Assembly (NCBI GenBank): GCA_934229395.1
Contig: CAKQDL010000007.1
Span: 1-56,657, forward strand
Length of the DNA: 56,657 nucleotides
Reading direction: 5' to 3'
DNA from: an uncultured Peptococcaceae bacterium
GTDB lineage: Bacteria > Bacillota > Peptococcia > Peptococcales > Peptococcaceae
The first letter of the stretch is position 1; each line of letters begins with the position of its first letter. This document shows positions 42,128 through 49,856 of this stretch, one piece after another. Position numbers and translations under genes: made by a program. The notes below the pieces were generated by a model. The model was given only the letters and a program-made list of their open reading frames with translations. It did not search any database and was not told the DNA's origin.

Positions 42128-42979
42128 GTGTATAAAGTAGTAGAATACAAACACCTTGGCGGTGAAACCCATGAATTGGTTGTTGAAGCGCCACAGCTTG
42201 CCAAGAAGGCAAAATCTGGTCAGTTTCTGATTGTCCGCATGGACGAAGGCAGCGAACGCATTCCTCTAACGATTGCTGACAACGATCCCGAAAAAGGAAC
42301 GGTTACTATTGTGATTCAAGCCATTGGCCATTCTACAAAGAAGATTGTGGCCATGCGCGAAGGCGATGCTTTTCAAGACGTGGTGGGACCACTCGGCGTT
42401 GCCAGCGAAATTGAAAACTACGGCACTGTTGTGATTGTAGGCGGTGGCGTTGGTATTGCGCCAATTTACCCAATTGCGCGCGACCTCAAAAAAGCGGGCA
42501 ACCACGTTATTGCCATCATTGGTGCAAAGACCAAGGACCTTCTCTTTTGGGAAGAGAAGATGGCAGAGGCTGTGGACGAAGTGCGCATTGCCACCGATGA
42601 TGGCTCTGTGGGCCACAAGGGCTTTGTCACCGACCTCCTAAACGAAGCCATGGAAGCAGAAAAGGTCGACATCGTTTGGGCTGTTGGTCCAATGATTATG
42701 ATGTACAACTGTGTGAAGGCCACCAAGGCCAAGGGTGTGCGCTCTGTGGTGAGCATGAACCCTATCATGATTGATGGCACTGGTATGTGCGGCGGCTGCC
42801 GTGTGCGTGTGGGCAACGAAACCAAGTTTGCTTGCGTCGATGGGCCAGAATTTGATGGTGATTTGATTGATTTTGACCTCGCTATGAAGCGTTCCCGCTT
42901 TATGCGCGACAAAGAAGCAGAGGCCGTAGAGCACGATCATGCGTGCAACTTGGGCCTTCACGGCGAAAAGGGGGAGTAA
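42128..42979 (+). CDS. nfnA: NfnA, small subunit of electron-bifurcating NADH:ferredoxin-NADP+ oxidoreductase
   Basis: 283 residues from GTG. Ferredoxin-NADP reductase fold: FAD domain at the N-terminus (QFLIVRMDEGSERIPLTIAD), NAD(P) loop VIVGGGVGIAPIYPIA near 101, and a C-terminal Cys cluster for [2Fe-2S] (MCGGCRVRV...FACVDGPEFD). Together with NfnB it couples NADH and reduced ferredoxin oxidation to NADP+ reduction. Also resembles SudB or PyrK-like subunits, but the adjacency and order with nfnB settle it. The stop is 3 nt before nfnB. Confidence 0.88.
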   Translation: MYKVVEYKHLGGETHELVVEAPQLAKKAKSGQFLIVRMDEGSERIPLTIADNDPEKGTVTIVIQAIGHSTKKIVAMREGDAFQDVVGPLGVASEIENYGTVVIVGGGVGIAPIYPIARDLKKAGNHVIAIIGAKTKDLLFWEEKMAEAVDEVRIATDDGSVGHKGFVTDLLNEAMEAEKVDIVWAVGPMIMMYNCVKATKAKGVRSVVSMNPIMIDGTGMCGGCRVRVGNETKFACVDGPEFDGDLIDFDLAMKRSRFMRDKEAEAVEHDHACNLGLHGEKGE

Positions 42980-42982
42980 AGA

Positions 42983-44368
42983 ATGGCAAGTAAAGCACCT
43001 AGACATGAAATGCCTGTGCAGGATGCAAAGGTACGTATCACCAATTTTGACGAAGTAGCCCTAGGCTACAGCCAAGAAACAGCTGTAGAAGAAGCCAAGC
43101 GTTGCCTCGGCTGCGCCAAACCACGTTGCGTGGAAGGCTGCCCAGTGCACGTGCGCATTCCGGAATTTATCGCTGCCCTTGCTGAGGGCGATGTAGAAGA
43201 AGCAGCTCGTCGCCTCAAGCGTGACACCTCCCTGCCCGCAGTCTGTGGTCGCGTTTGCCCACAAGAAAACCAATGCGAAGGCAATTGTGTATTGGGCATT
43301 AAGGGCGAGGCTGTGGCCATTGGCCGCCTAGAACGCTTTGTAGCCGACTGGGAACGTTCCCAAGAAGCCAAGGAAGTAGAAATGGCGCCACGCAATGGCA
43401 AAAAAGTAGCCATCATTGGCGCTGGTCCATCAGGCTTGGCTTGTGCCGATGCCTTGGTAAAAATGGGCTACGAGGTAACGGTGTTTGAAGCCCTCCACAC
43501 CCCAGGTGGCGTGCTTATGTATGGTATTCCAGAATTCCGTTTGCCAAAATCCATCGTGCAGCACGAAATCAACAACATCCGCAAGATGGGCGTTCAGTTT
43601 GAAGTCGACGCTATTGTTGGTAAGCTCTACGATTTGGACGATTTGCGTGAGCAAGGCTTCGATGCCTTCTTTGCAGGCACTGGCGCCGGCCTTCCATTCT
43701 TTATGAACCTCGAAGGCGAAAACCTCAACGGCATTTATTCTGCCAACGAATTCCTCACCCGCTCCAACCTCATGAAGGCCTACACCTTCCCAAATAACGA
43801 CACCCCAATCAAGGTTGGCAAGCGCGTGGCTGTTATTGGCGCTGGTAACGTTGCAATGGACGCAGCACGCACCGCTCTTCGCCTTGGCGCAGAAAAGAGC
43901 TACATCGTTTACCGCCGCAGCCAAGAAGAAATTCCAGCCCGTGCCGAAGAGCTCGAACACGCCATTGAAGAAGGCGTAGAGCTCAAGCTCCTAAGCTCTC
44001 CAATTGCTTACCAAGGTGACGAAAACGACGTGGTCGTTTCTATGACCTTGCAAAAATATGAGCTTGGCGAAGCCGATGCCAGCGGCCGTCGCCGTCCGGT
44101 AGCCATTGAAGGTGCAACCGAAGAGATGGCCATCGACACCGTTGTTGTGGCCATTGGCCAGGGGCCAAACCCAATTTTCACCAACTCTGCCGAAGGCCTT
44201 GAGCTAGGCAAGCGTGGCAACATTGTGACCAACGAAGTGGGTCAAACCAACATCCCAGATATTTTTGCTGGCGGTGACATCGTAACAGGTGCCGCTACCG
44301 TTATCAAAGCCATGGGTGCTGGTAAAGATGCGGCAAAAGCCATTGACGAATATCTCCAAAATAAGTAA
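42983..44368 (+). CDS. nfnB: NfnB, large subunit of electron-bifurcating transhydrogenase (GltD-like)
   Basis: 461 residues. N-terminal double [4Fe-4S] module: CLGCAKPRCVEGCPV and CGRVCPQENQCEGNC. Two nucleotide-binding loops follow: VAIIGAGPSGLACADAL near 140 for FAD and VAVIGAGNVAMDAARTA near 280 for NADPH, with a C-terminal FAD clamp VAIGQGPNP and IFAGGDIVTGAATVI. GltD-like by family, but no glutamate synthase large subunit is nearby and NfnA precedes it. Balances NADPH, NADH and ferredoxin pools. Confidence 0.9.
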   Translation: MASKAPRHEMPVQDAKVRITNFDEVALGYSQETAVEEAKRCLGCAKPRCVEGCPVHVRIPEFIAALAEGDVEEAARRLKRDTSLPAVCGRVCPQENQCEGNCVLGIKGEAVAIGRLERFVADWERSQEAKEVEMAPRNGKKVAIIGAGPSGLACADALVKMGYEVTVFEALHTPGGVLMYGIPEFRLPKSIVQHEINNIRKMGVQFEVDAIVGKLYDLDDLREQGFDAFFAGTGAGLPFFMNLEGENLNGIYSANEFLTRSNLMKAYTFPNNDTPIKVGKRVAVIGAGNVAMDAARTALRLGAEKSYIVYRRSQEEIPARAEELEHAIEEGVELKLLSSPIAYQGDENDVVVSMTLQKYELGEADASGRRRPVAIEGATEEMAIDTVVVAIGQGPNPIFTNSAEGLELGKRGNIVTNEVGQTNIPDIFAGGDIVTGAATVIKAMGAGKDAAKAIDEYLQNK

Positions 44369-44372
44369 AATA

Positions 44373-44427
44373 TAAAAAAACCTCTCTCCTATCGCTCACG
44401 TTGGCGATAGGAGAGAGGTCTTTTATT
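44373..44427. terminator. Bidirectional terminator between nfnB and holA
   Basis: A 15-bp perfect stem, ACCTCTCTCCTATCG (44380-44394) with its complement (44405-44419). Seven A precede it and CTTTTATTT follows, serving both convergent genes. Confidence 0.93.
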
Positions 44428-45455
44428 TAATAGCGTTTGCGGCCACCGGCCAAGATGGCGCAGCTTTGGAGGAGCACATCCTCTGTAAAGACATCCATAT
44501 CTAGCCCAGCAGTGGATTTGCTTTTTACGTCGCTTTCCACAAGATAGCAGTAGCATTTGGCCAAGGCGCGCGCGTCTAGGCGGCGGGCTTGGTTCATAAG
44601 CTTCTTTACGTAAAATTCGTGACGCTTGAGCACATTTTTGATATCCCCAAGGCTCATGCCATCGTTTGCCATGGCCTGCACCTCGAGCAAACGGCGTACC
44701 GTGTCTAGGAGCTGGCGCAATACGATGATGGACTTGGTGCCCATTAGGAGCACGTCGTGGTAGCTTGCAAGAGCTTCTTGCACCCGGCCTTCACAAAAGG
44801 CATCGGTGAGGTTAAATATGGTATGGCTTGGCGTTGGCGTGACAATGGTGGCAATGTCATGATCGGTGATTTCGTTGCGCCCTTCGCTGTCCAAATAGAG
44901 GGCCAGCTTATCGAGCTCTGAAGAGAGTGCCATGGTGCCACCTTGAGGCGCCGATTCACCCATCACAAAAAGGGCAGAGGGGCTAAAGCTCAACCCGCGT
45001 TTTTTAGCTTCTGCGCGCAGCCATGGCCCCACATCGCGTCCCTTGGGTTCATTGCATTGGCTGGAGGTGGCGCTTACAATGACCTTTTTTAAAAAGGCAT
45101 TGGGCGCTTCTTCTGTGGTCAGGCGCAAAAGGAGAAGACTATCGGGATTGGGATTGGCACAAAAGGCCAAAAACTCCTTTTCATCCTCGCTCGAAAGAAG
45201 ACCTTTTTTCTTGGCGCCAGGGAGCAAAAAGGCCGGCTCGCGCACCACAATTGCGCGGCGCTTGGCCATAAAGGGGAGGCTCATTGCAAGCATGAGCACA
45301 CTTGCCACAGTGGCACCATCGCCATCTAGTTGCTCTAGATTGAAAGGGCGGGTGCCCTCGTCTGGGAGCACCCGCTCTATCATGCGTTCTATATCTGTGT
45401 CCATTTTGTGCACGTCGTTGCCATAAAACAAATGCACACCACTAGGAAGGCTCAT
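44427..45455 (-). CDS. holA: DNA polymerase III delta subunit
   Basis: 342 residues, AAA+-like clamp loader subunit. HLFYGNDVHKMDTDIERMI opens the ATPase-like fold; the middle holds the poorly conserved Rossmann part; the C-terminal collar domain has ITDHDIATIVTPTPSHTIFNLTDAF and a helical end. Opens the sliding clamp. The start overlaps the upstream carboxypeptidase-like gene by 4 nt (ATGA), so the two are co-translated. Confidence 0.9.
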   Translation of the reverse strand: MSLPSGVHLFYGNDVHKMDTDIERMIERVLPDEGTRPFNLEQLDGDGATVASVLMLAMSLPFMAKRRAIVVREPAFLLPGAKKKGLLSSEDEKEFLAFCANPNPDSLLLLRLTTEEAPNAFLKKVIVSATSSQCNEPKGRDVGPWLRAEAKKRGLSFSPSALFVMGESAPQGGTMALSSELDKLALYLDSEGRNEITDHDIATIVTPTPSHTIFNLTDAFCEGRVQEALASYHDVLLMGTKSIIVLRQLLDTVRRLLEVQAMANDGMSLGDIKNVLKRHEFYVKKLMNQARRLDARALAKCYCYLVESDVKSKSTAGLDMDVFTEDVLLQSCAILAGGRKRY

Positions 45456-46891
45456 CGTTTGCCTCCGTTGTGGGATTGACTGTTTTTGTGCTTTATGCGT
45501 TGTTCTAAGCCTTGTCGACCTGTGCTAGAGCCAGAGGATGGATGCTTTTGCGCTTGAGGCGCATGAGCACTCGTTGGACGACTAGCAGCTGGACGTTGGC
45601 CACTCTTTGGTTGTGCAGGACGCGCGTGCGGCTTGTCGCTTGTGGTATGAGGGCGTTGTGCACTGTGCGTTTCGTGATGACCTTGCGGCTTTTGTGGCTT
45701 TTTAACAGGCTTTCTAGGCTTTTGCTTTGGTACAAAGAGCAAGAAGAAGGCCAATACAGCTAGAAGGGCCAATAAGAGAAGAACAATCAAAAGCGTGCTC
45801 CAGCTGAAGCCTTTGTCGGCACTGTTTTGCGCTGTGAGCGGCACCTCTGCAACCTTGTCCTCGCCATTATAAATTTGCATGGTCCCAACCTTGTCGCCTT
45901 CGTTAATAGGGAGTTTCACGCTATCCAAAACAACAGAGGAGGTATAATTGCCAGCGTCGGTGGCGGCTGTGGTGACCGAATAGCCCTTCGATGCAGCCAC
46001 GCGCACCGCCTTGTCGGTGTCAAAATTCATGGTTGCCACTGTGGCACCTTTTTTGACGATGGTCGAGGTCGTGGTGTTTTCAAGGGCGTAGTTCAGCGCT
46101 GTTTGCATATCGGTATAGGCGGCTGTTTCCTCTTCACAGTCAATCATCACACCAACCACGCTGCGGCCAGATTTGGTCATAGATGCCACAAGGTTGATTG
46201 GTTTTTTGCTGTTGAGCTTAATGCCTACGGCGTTGGCCTCTACATCCTGCATGCCGTTGGCATTGGTGACGGTGGTTTCATTCATTTCGCTGTTCCAGTT
46301 TAGGTCTGGCTGGATGGCAAGCTCTACATATTTGGAAAGGCTTGCAGCGTGGGCGGCCAAAATGGCCATGTCTTGGGCGGTGGTGGTTTGGTTTTTCGCT
46401 GCGCCATAGACAGAGGTAAAGGTGGTGTTTTTCATGCCAAGCTCAGCGGCGCGCGCGTTCATTTCTTCCACAAAGGTTTTGGTGGAGCCACCAATGTGGT
46501 AGGCAGCAGCAACAGCGGCATCGTTGGCGTTATAAATAATGATGCCTTCTAATAGCTCAGAAAGGTTGATTTTTTCGCCCTTGCGAAGATAGAGTCTGTT
46601 GCCGCTTTGGGCGCCCTCTGGAATTTCTGGCACCGTAACATTGTCATTGAGATTTCCCTCTTCAATGACCAAGACAGCAGTCATCATCTGCACCAAATTG
46701 GCCGGATTGACAGCTTCGTCATAATCCTTACCAAAGAGCACTTGCCCTGTTTTACCATCAATAAAAACATAGCTGCCAGCATTCGGGCTCGGTACATCGT
46801 CACCTTCCAAAATATCTGCATACATAGCAGTTGGCGCGAAGGTAAAGAGCAGTGACAGCGTAAGTAGTAGTGCCAAACACCTTTTTTTCAT
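45452..46891 (-). CDS. Catalytically degenerate D,D-carboxypeptidase homologue (S11 pseudoenzyme) with membrane anchor
   Basis: 479 residues. Signal peptide about 1-25; an S11-type penicillin-binding fold follows (YVFIDGKTGQVLFGKDYDEA and the family's GMKNTTFTS). The three active-site motifs are lost: SxxK is NLVQ (65-68), SxN is NAN (121-123) and KTG is KLN (225-227). A PBP5-type beta domain follows, then a membrane helix (364-387) and a 90-residue Pro/Lys/His/Ser/Gln-rich, positively charged tail predicted to be cytoplasmic. DacF-type enzymes normally end in an amphipathic anchor helix without such a tail. It cannot be a working carboxypeptidase by this mechanism; a scaffold or muropeptide-binding role is possible. 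Confidence 0.88.
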   Translation of the reverse strand: MKKRCLALLLTLSLLFTFAPTAMYADILEGDDVPSPNAGSYVFIDGKTGQVLFGKDYDEAVNPANLVQMMTAVLVIEEGNLNDNVTVPEIPEGAQSGNRLYLRKGEKINLSELLEGIIIYNANDAAVAAAYHIGGSTKTFVEEMNARAAELGMKNTTFTSVYGAAKNQTTTAQDMAILAAHAASLSKYVELAIQPDLNWNSEMNETTVTNANGMQDVEANAVGIKLNSKKPINLVASMTKSGRSVVGVMIDCEEETAAYTDMQTALNYALENTTTSTIVKKGATVATMNFDTDKAVRVAASKGYSVTTAATDAGNYTSSVVLDSVKLPINEGDKVGTMQIYNGEDKVAEVPLTAQNSADKGFSWSTLLIVLLLLALLAVLAFFLLFVPKQKPRKPVKKPQKPQGHHETHSAQRPHTTSDKPHARPAQPKSGQRPAASRPTSAHAPQAQKHPSSGSSTGRQGLEQRIKHKNSQSHNGGKR

Positions 46892-46947
46892 AATACGTCC
46901 ACTCCTTGCGATTGTATTTAAATGAAATAATACTCATAATTAATCAT

Positions 46948-46976
46948 ATTATATACAATATTTGAAGGAGTGAAAA
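46948..46976 (-). promoter_or_regulatory. Promoter of the pseudo-carboxypeptidase-holA operon
   Basis: Minus strand: TTTTCA (46976-46971), 17-nt spacer, perfect TATAAT (46953-46948), in a very AT-rich stretch. Confidence 0.6.
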
Positions 46977-47049
46977 GACATGAAACGCTATATTTAAGAA
47001 GATATTTAACCATTTTATATAAGCTTGGCGAGAAATTTGCAAGAAAGTC

Positions 47050-47078
47050 TTGCATTATCATCTGCTATAGAGTAAAAT
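47050..47078 (+). promoter_or_regulatory. Promoter of tRNA-Ala
   Basis: TTGCAT (47050-47055), 17-nt spacer, TAAAAT (47073-47078), 13 nt before the tRNA. Confidence 0.7.
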
Positions 47079-47091
47079 ACAATCACTGCTT

Positions 47092-47164
<73 letters not shown>

Positions 47165-47167
47165 CTT

Positions 47168-47197
47168 TAACCGTTCGTTGTGAACGGTTATTTTTTT
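47168..47197 (+). terminator. Terminator of tRNA-Ala
   Basis: TAACCGTTC/GAACGGTTA 9-bp perfect stem, 5-nt loop, then seven T. Confidence 0.93.
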
Positions 47198-47222
47198 GCG
47201 CATTTTTGGGGAAAATTTAAAT

Positions 47223-47256
47223 AAAAAAACGCGGCCAAAGCTGGTCGCGTTTTTTT
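47223..47256 (-). terminator. Terminator of the 47269-47778 gene (bidirectional shape)
   Basis: ACGCGGCCA-AAGC-TGGTCGCGT stem flanked by seven A and seven T, so it can work on both strands. The nearest upstream gene is the minus-strand membrane protein. Confidence 0.88.
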
Positions 47257-47268
47257 ATTGATAAGGCA

Positions 47269-47778
47269 TCAGCCCTTAAAGGCCTTAAAGAGCGCAGTGG
47301 TGTCGCAGTTGGCGGCATCTCTGGCCGCTTCGTCAGCGAGGGTTTGATGCTTAGCGTTGTCACCGACTACCTCAGTGTTTACCTTGGCGCTTTGTGGCTT
47401 AATTGGCATTTGGCGCTCAGAAAGCGGCACTTTCTTTGGCTTGGCTGGTGCGCTAGGATGAACGGCCGGCTTTGCTTGCGTAGCAGTCTGTGGATGTGCT
47501 GGCGCGGCGCTTGCTGTGGCCTTCGCTACACTTGGTGCGCTGAGCGTTTGGCTCGTGCTTTGAAGGGTGGCAAGCTCTTGCGTAAGTTTTTTTGCTTTTT
47601 TATAGTTGGCGTAGGTGCGGTACATAAAATGACCCAAAAGAAGGCACACGACCACTTCGGCAATGAGATTGATGCCGTAAAATTCAATGCCAACGAGATA
47701 GCCTTGGAAACCTAAAAAATTTAAAACAGCAGCTGCTGCGCATAATACAATAGAAAGGATGATGAGAAAAATACGCAT
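47269..47778 (-). CDS. Small membrane protein with Ala/Pro/Lys-rich tail, unknown
   Basis: 169 residues. Two membrane segments: 3-22 (IFLIILSIVLCAAAAVLNFL) and about 34-53 (YGINLIAEVVVCLLLGHFMY). A short charged helix (YKKAKKLTQELATLQ) and a low-complexity Ala/Pro/Lys/Gln tail follow, ending in a potentially folded 25-residue piece (DEAARDAANCDTTALFKAFKG). GGAGT precedes the ATG. No family recognised. Its architecture (membrane anchor plus disordered tail) resembles the FtsB and pseudo-carboxypeptidase proteins in this window. Confidence 0.65.
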   Translation of the reverse strand: MRIFLIILSIVLCAAAAVLNFLGFQGYLVGIEFYGINLIAEVVVCLLLGHFMYRTYANYKKAKKLTQELATLQSTSQTLSAPSVAKATASAAPAHPQTATQAKPAVHPSAPAKPKKVPLSERQMPIKPQSAKVNTEVVGDNAKHQTLADEAARDAANCDTTALFKAFKG

Positions 47779-47873
47779 ATGGTCTTGTCACTCCTATTGA
47801 AATATTATAAAATTAATTGACGTTTTTATTGTACACATTTTAACCATGCATGACAAGTAAAGGAGGAAGACTC

Positions 47874-48080
47874 ATGGAAAAACTGCGCCGAGTAAAAAAA
47901 GGGAAGAAGCTTACTGGCGTTTGTGCAGGATTGGCCAAGTCTGTTGGTGTGGACGTGAGTTATATGAGAGCCGCGTGGCTGATTATGGCCTTGGTGCCTC
48001 CTTTTAATCACCTTGTGGTCGTGGCAGCCTATGCCCTCTTGTTTTACATTGTGCCCGAAGAGGAGCACGTGGATGCATAA
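47874..48080 (+). CDS. PspC-domain membrane protein
   Basis: 68 residues from ATG 47874, preceded by AAAGGAGGA. A PspC domain: basic N-terminus (RRVKKGKKLTGVCAGLAKSVGVD) then SYMRAAWLIMALVPP and one hydrophobic helix (HLVVVAAYALLFYIVP). PspC proteins take part in envelope stress sensing; a lone short PspC without other psp genes is common in Firmicutes. Overlaps cbiX by 8 nt. Confidence 0.88.
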   Translation: MEKLRRVKKGKKLTGVCAGLAKSVGVDVSYMRAAWLIMALVPPFNHLVVVAAYALLFYIVPEEEHVDA

Positions 48081-48441
48081 AGAGGCCATTGTGATTTTGG
48101 GCCACGGTAGCATTCGCCCAGAGGGGCAGGCGGTTATTTATAAAACCGCCGACAACTATCGCGCCAAGCATCCGAATAAATGTGTGCGCTACGCCTTTGT
48201 TGAGGTGGCTTCGCCAAGCCTAGAAGAAGCCATTGCAGAGCTTATTAGCGAGGGCAAGGAAAAAATTACCGTTATGCCGCTCTTTTTGTCCTTTGGTCAT
48301 CATATCAAAGAAGAGCTGCCAAAGCGTATGGCAAAAATAGCCGCAGAAAACGTCAACGTACAACTTATAACCACCGAGCCCATTGGCGCCGACCCAATAC
48401 TGTGCGACATTATTGATGCGCGTCTTGCGGCCACCGTGTAA
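48073..48441 (+). CDS. cbiX: Short CbiX/SirB-type sirohydrochlorin chelatase
   Basis: 122 residues from ATG 48073, behind AGGAG. Single-domain CbiX-small chelatase: ILGHGSIRPEG carries the first catalytic His, and MPLFLSFGHHIKEELPKRM the second. It inserts Fe2+ (SirB role, siroheme) or Co2+ (CbiX role, cobalamin) into sirohydrochlorin, or Ni2+ in related enzymes. Siroheme is the cofactor of dissimilatory sulfite reductase, and the dsr run begins 240 nt downstream, which favours iron. Metal choice cannot be read from sequence. Confidence 0.82.
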   Translation: MHKEAIVILGHGSIRPEGQAVIYKTADNYRAKHPNKCVRYAFVEVASPSLEEAIAELISEGKEKITVMPLFLSFGHHIKEELPKRMAKIAAENVNVQLITTEPIGADPILCDIIDARLAATV

Positions 48442-48451
48442 AAAGAAGTGG

Positions 48452-48483
48452 GACACCTGCAAACATACAGGTGTCAATTTTTT
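48452..48483 (+). terminator. Terminator of pspC-cbiX
   Basis: GACACCTG/CAGGTGTC 8-bp perfect stem, 8-nt loop, AA and six T. Confidence 0.92.
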
Positions 48484-48577
48484 GCGTAAAAGGGGCGCGC
48501 TCTATAGCAATGAAAATTTGCAAGGGGATTGCACTTATAAATATTTTTTTGGCAATATACTAGTCACTCTTTAAGCG

Positions 48578-48607
48578 TTGAAGTCTAGGGGGAAACTCTG
48601 CTATAAT
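48578..48607 (+). promoter_or_regulatory. Promoter of the ccs-dsr operon
   Basis: TTGAAG (48578-48583), 18-nt spacer, perfect TATAAT (48602-48607). The leader from about 48614 to 48683 contains the Rex operator candidate. Confidence 0.65.
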
Positions 48608-48652
48608 GAGCACGATATAGTTTGTAAAATGTGAGAATTATGTCAGGAAATC

Positions 48653-48670
48653 TTGTGCAAAATCTCACAA
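48653..48670 (+). promoter_or_regulatory. Candidate Rex operator
   Basis: TTGTGCAAAATCTCACAA, an 18-bp palindromic site matching the Rex consensus TTGTGAAAATTTTCACAA at 15 of 18 positions with both TTGTG/CACAA half-site ends intact. It lies about 45 nt downstream of the -10 and 5 nt before the ribosome binding site, so Rex bound here would block elongation or a closer promoter. A rex gene is in the same window. Confidence 0.65.
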
Positions 48671-48683
48671 TGATGGAGGAAAG

Positions 48684-49856
48684 ATGTTTAAAAAGCTTCT
48701 ACAAACCATTTCTTCGGTCCGTGTAGCCGTGATTCTCATTGCCGCTCTTTCGGGTCTTGCCGTGGCAGCAACCATTTACGATTTGCCACAAATGTATCAA
48801 TCTTTACCGTTTCGCATTTTCGCTGTGGCCTTTTTTGTCAACCTTTTGACCTGTAGCGTGCAGCTGTGGCCAAAGGTATACAAAACACTCAAGCGTAAGG
48901 CAAATACCTTGGTTGGCCATACAGCCAGTATGCGCGCATCCTCATTAAACGAAATTGACCTTGAAGCCGCCTTAAAAAAAGCGCATTTTAAGTCAGACGT
49001 TTTTGAAGATGAAAATGGTAAGTACATCCTAGCACGCCAAAACGTGCCGTCTTTTTTTGCGCCGCATGTGCTTCATGTGGGACTACTCATCATCCTTGTG
49101 GGTGTTTTTGTATCGAGCTTTGCCGTAACAGGCCAGCTTATGCTCTCCCCTGGCGAAAGCCAACCGCTGCCTACTGCTATTACAGAAAAGGCTGGGGAAG
49201 GCATTATCACAGTCAGTGATTTTGAAACAGCCTATGATGACAACGGCGCTGTAGAAAATTGGATTACCACCTTTGACTTATCACTCAATGGTGAAGAGAT
49301 TGCAAAAGACGTGACCACACGCGTTAACCATCCTTTTAAACAAAATGGCCTAAGCATTTATCAAATGGCCTATCGCAACAGCTATGTGGTTCATATTGAA
49401 GGCGATGAGGACTTTACAGGCGATTATGCCATTCCTGAGGCCCAACGCTTTCCACTAGGTAACTACACAGTAGATATAGAACCAATGACAGAAGGCGTAG
49501 CGCTCTTATACATCTTTGATGAAAACAATGAGCAAATTGCCTCAAAGGCCTTCAAAATTGGTGAAACCATCAATATTGATGACAACCTTTCTATTGAATA
49601 CATCCAGCCTTTGGATACCACGGTGTTGGAATTTAAATATTCCCACGCCATGCCAATCATTTTCACAGGCTTTATTTTTGCTATGATTGGCTCGCTTTTG
49701 TCCCTACTTGGGCGCTACAGTGAAGTGAACGCTTTTGTAGCGAGGGACGGGGAAGTACGCTTGCGCATTGTCAACAAGAGCCCATACCTAAGAAAACGCC
49801 AAGAAAAGCTTTTTGGTATCACAAAAGAAAACAAGCAAGGAGACGAGAAATGCTAG
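48684..49856 (+). CDS. resB: Cytochrome c biogenesis protein ResB (Ccs1)
   Basis: 390 residues. Membrane segments near residues 15-32, 43-62 and 121-140 precede a large extracytoplasmic part (about 145-320). A last segment near 325-350 (MPIIFTGFIFAMIGSLLSLLG) is followed by a basic tail. System II cytochrome c synthase component that, with ResC, carries haem and attaches it to CXXCH motifs outside the membrane. Overlaps resC by 7 nt. DsrJ downstream is the likely client. TGGAGGA precedes the ATG. Confidence 0.9.
   Translation: MFKKLLQTISSVRVAVILIAALSGLAVAATIYDLPQMYQSLPFRIFAVAFFVNLLTCSVQLWPKVYKTLKRKANTLVGHTASMRASSLNEIDLEAALKKAHFKSDVFEDENGKYILARQNVPSFFAPHVLHVGLLIILVGVFVSSFAVTGQLMLSPGESQPLPTAITEKAGEGIITVSDFETAYDDNGAVENWITTFDLSLNGEEIAKDVTTRVNHPFKQNGLSIYQMAYRNSYVVHIEGDEDFTGDYAIPEAQRFPLGNYTVDIEPMTEGVALLYIFDENNEQIASKAFKIGETINIDDNLSIEYIQPLDTTVLEFKYSHAMPIIFTGFIFAMIGSLLSLLGRYSEVNAFVARDGEVRLRIVNKSPYLRKRQEKLFGITKENKQGDEKC

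Noticed and set aside
42128..44368. nfnAB as glutamate synthase small subunit or sulfide dehydrogenase (SudAB)
   Set aside because: No gltB-like large subunit nearby; the order and paired Cys modules match NfnA-NfnB, although SudAB is homologous and cannot be fully excluded by sequence.
46980..46997. Five-codon reading frame with an AAGGAG upstream, between the divergent promoters
   Set aside because: Too short to support as a gene and it lies over the -35 region of the minus-strand promoter.
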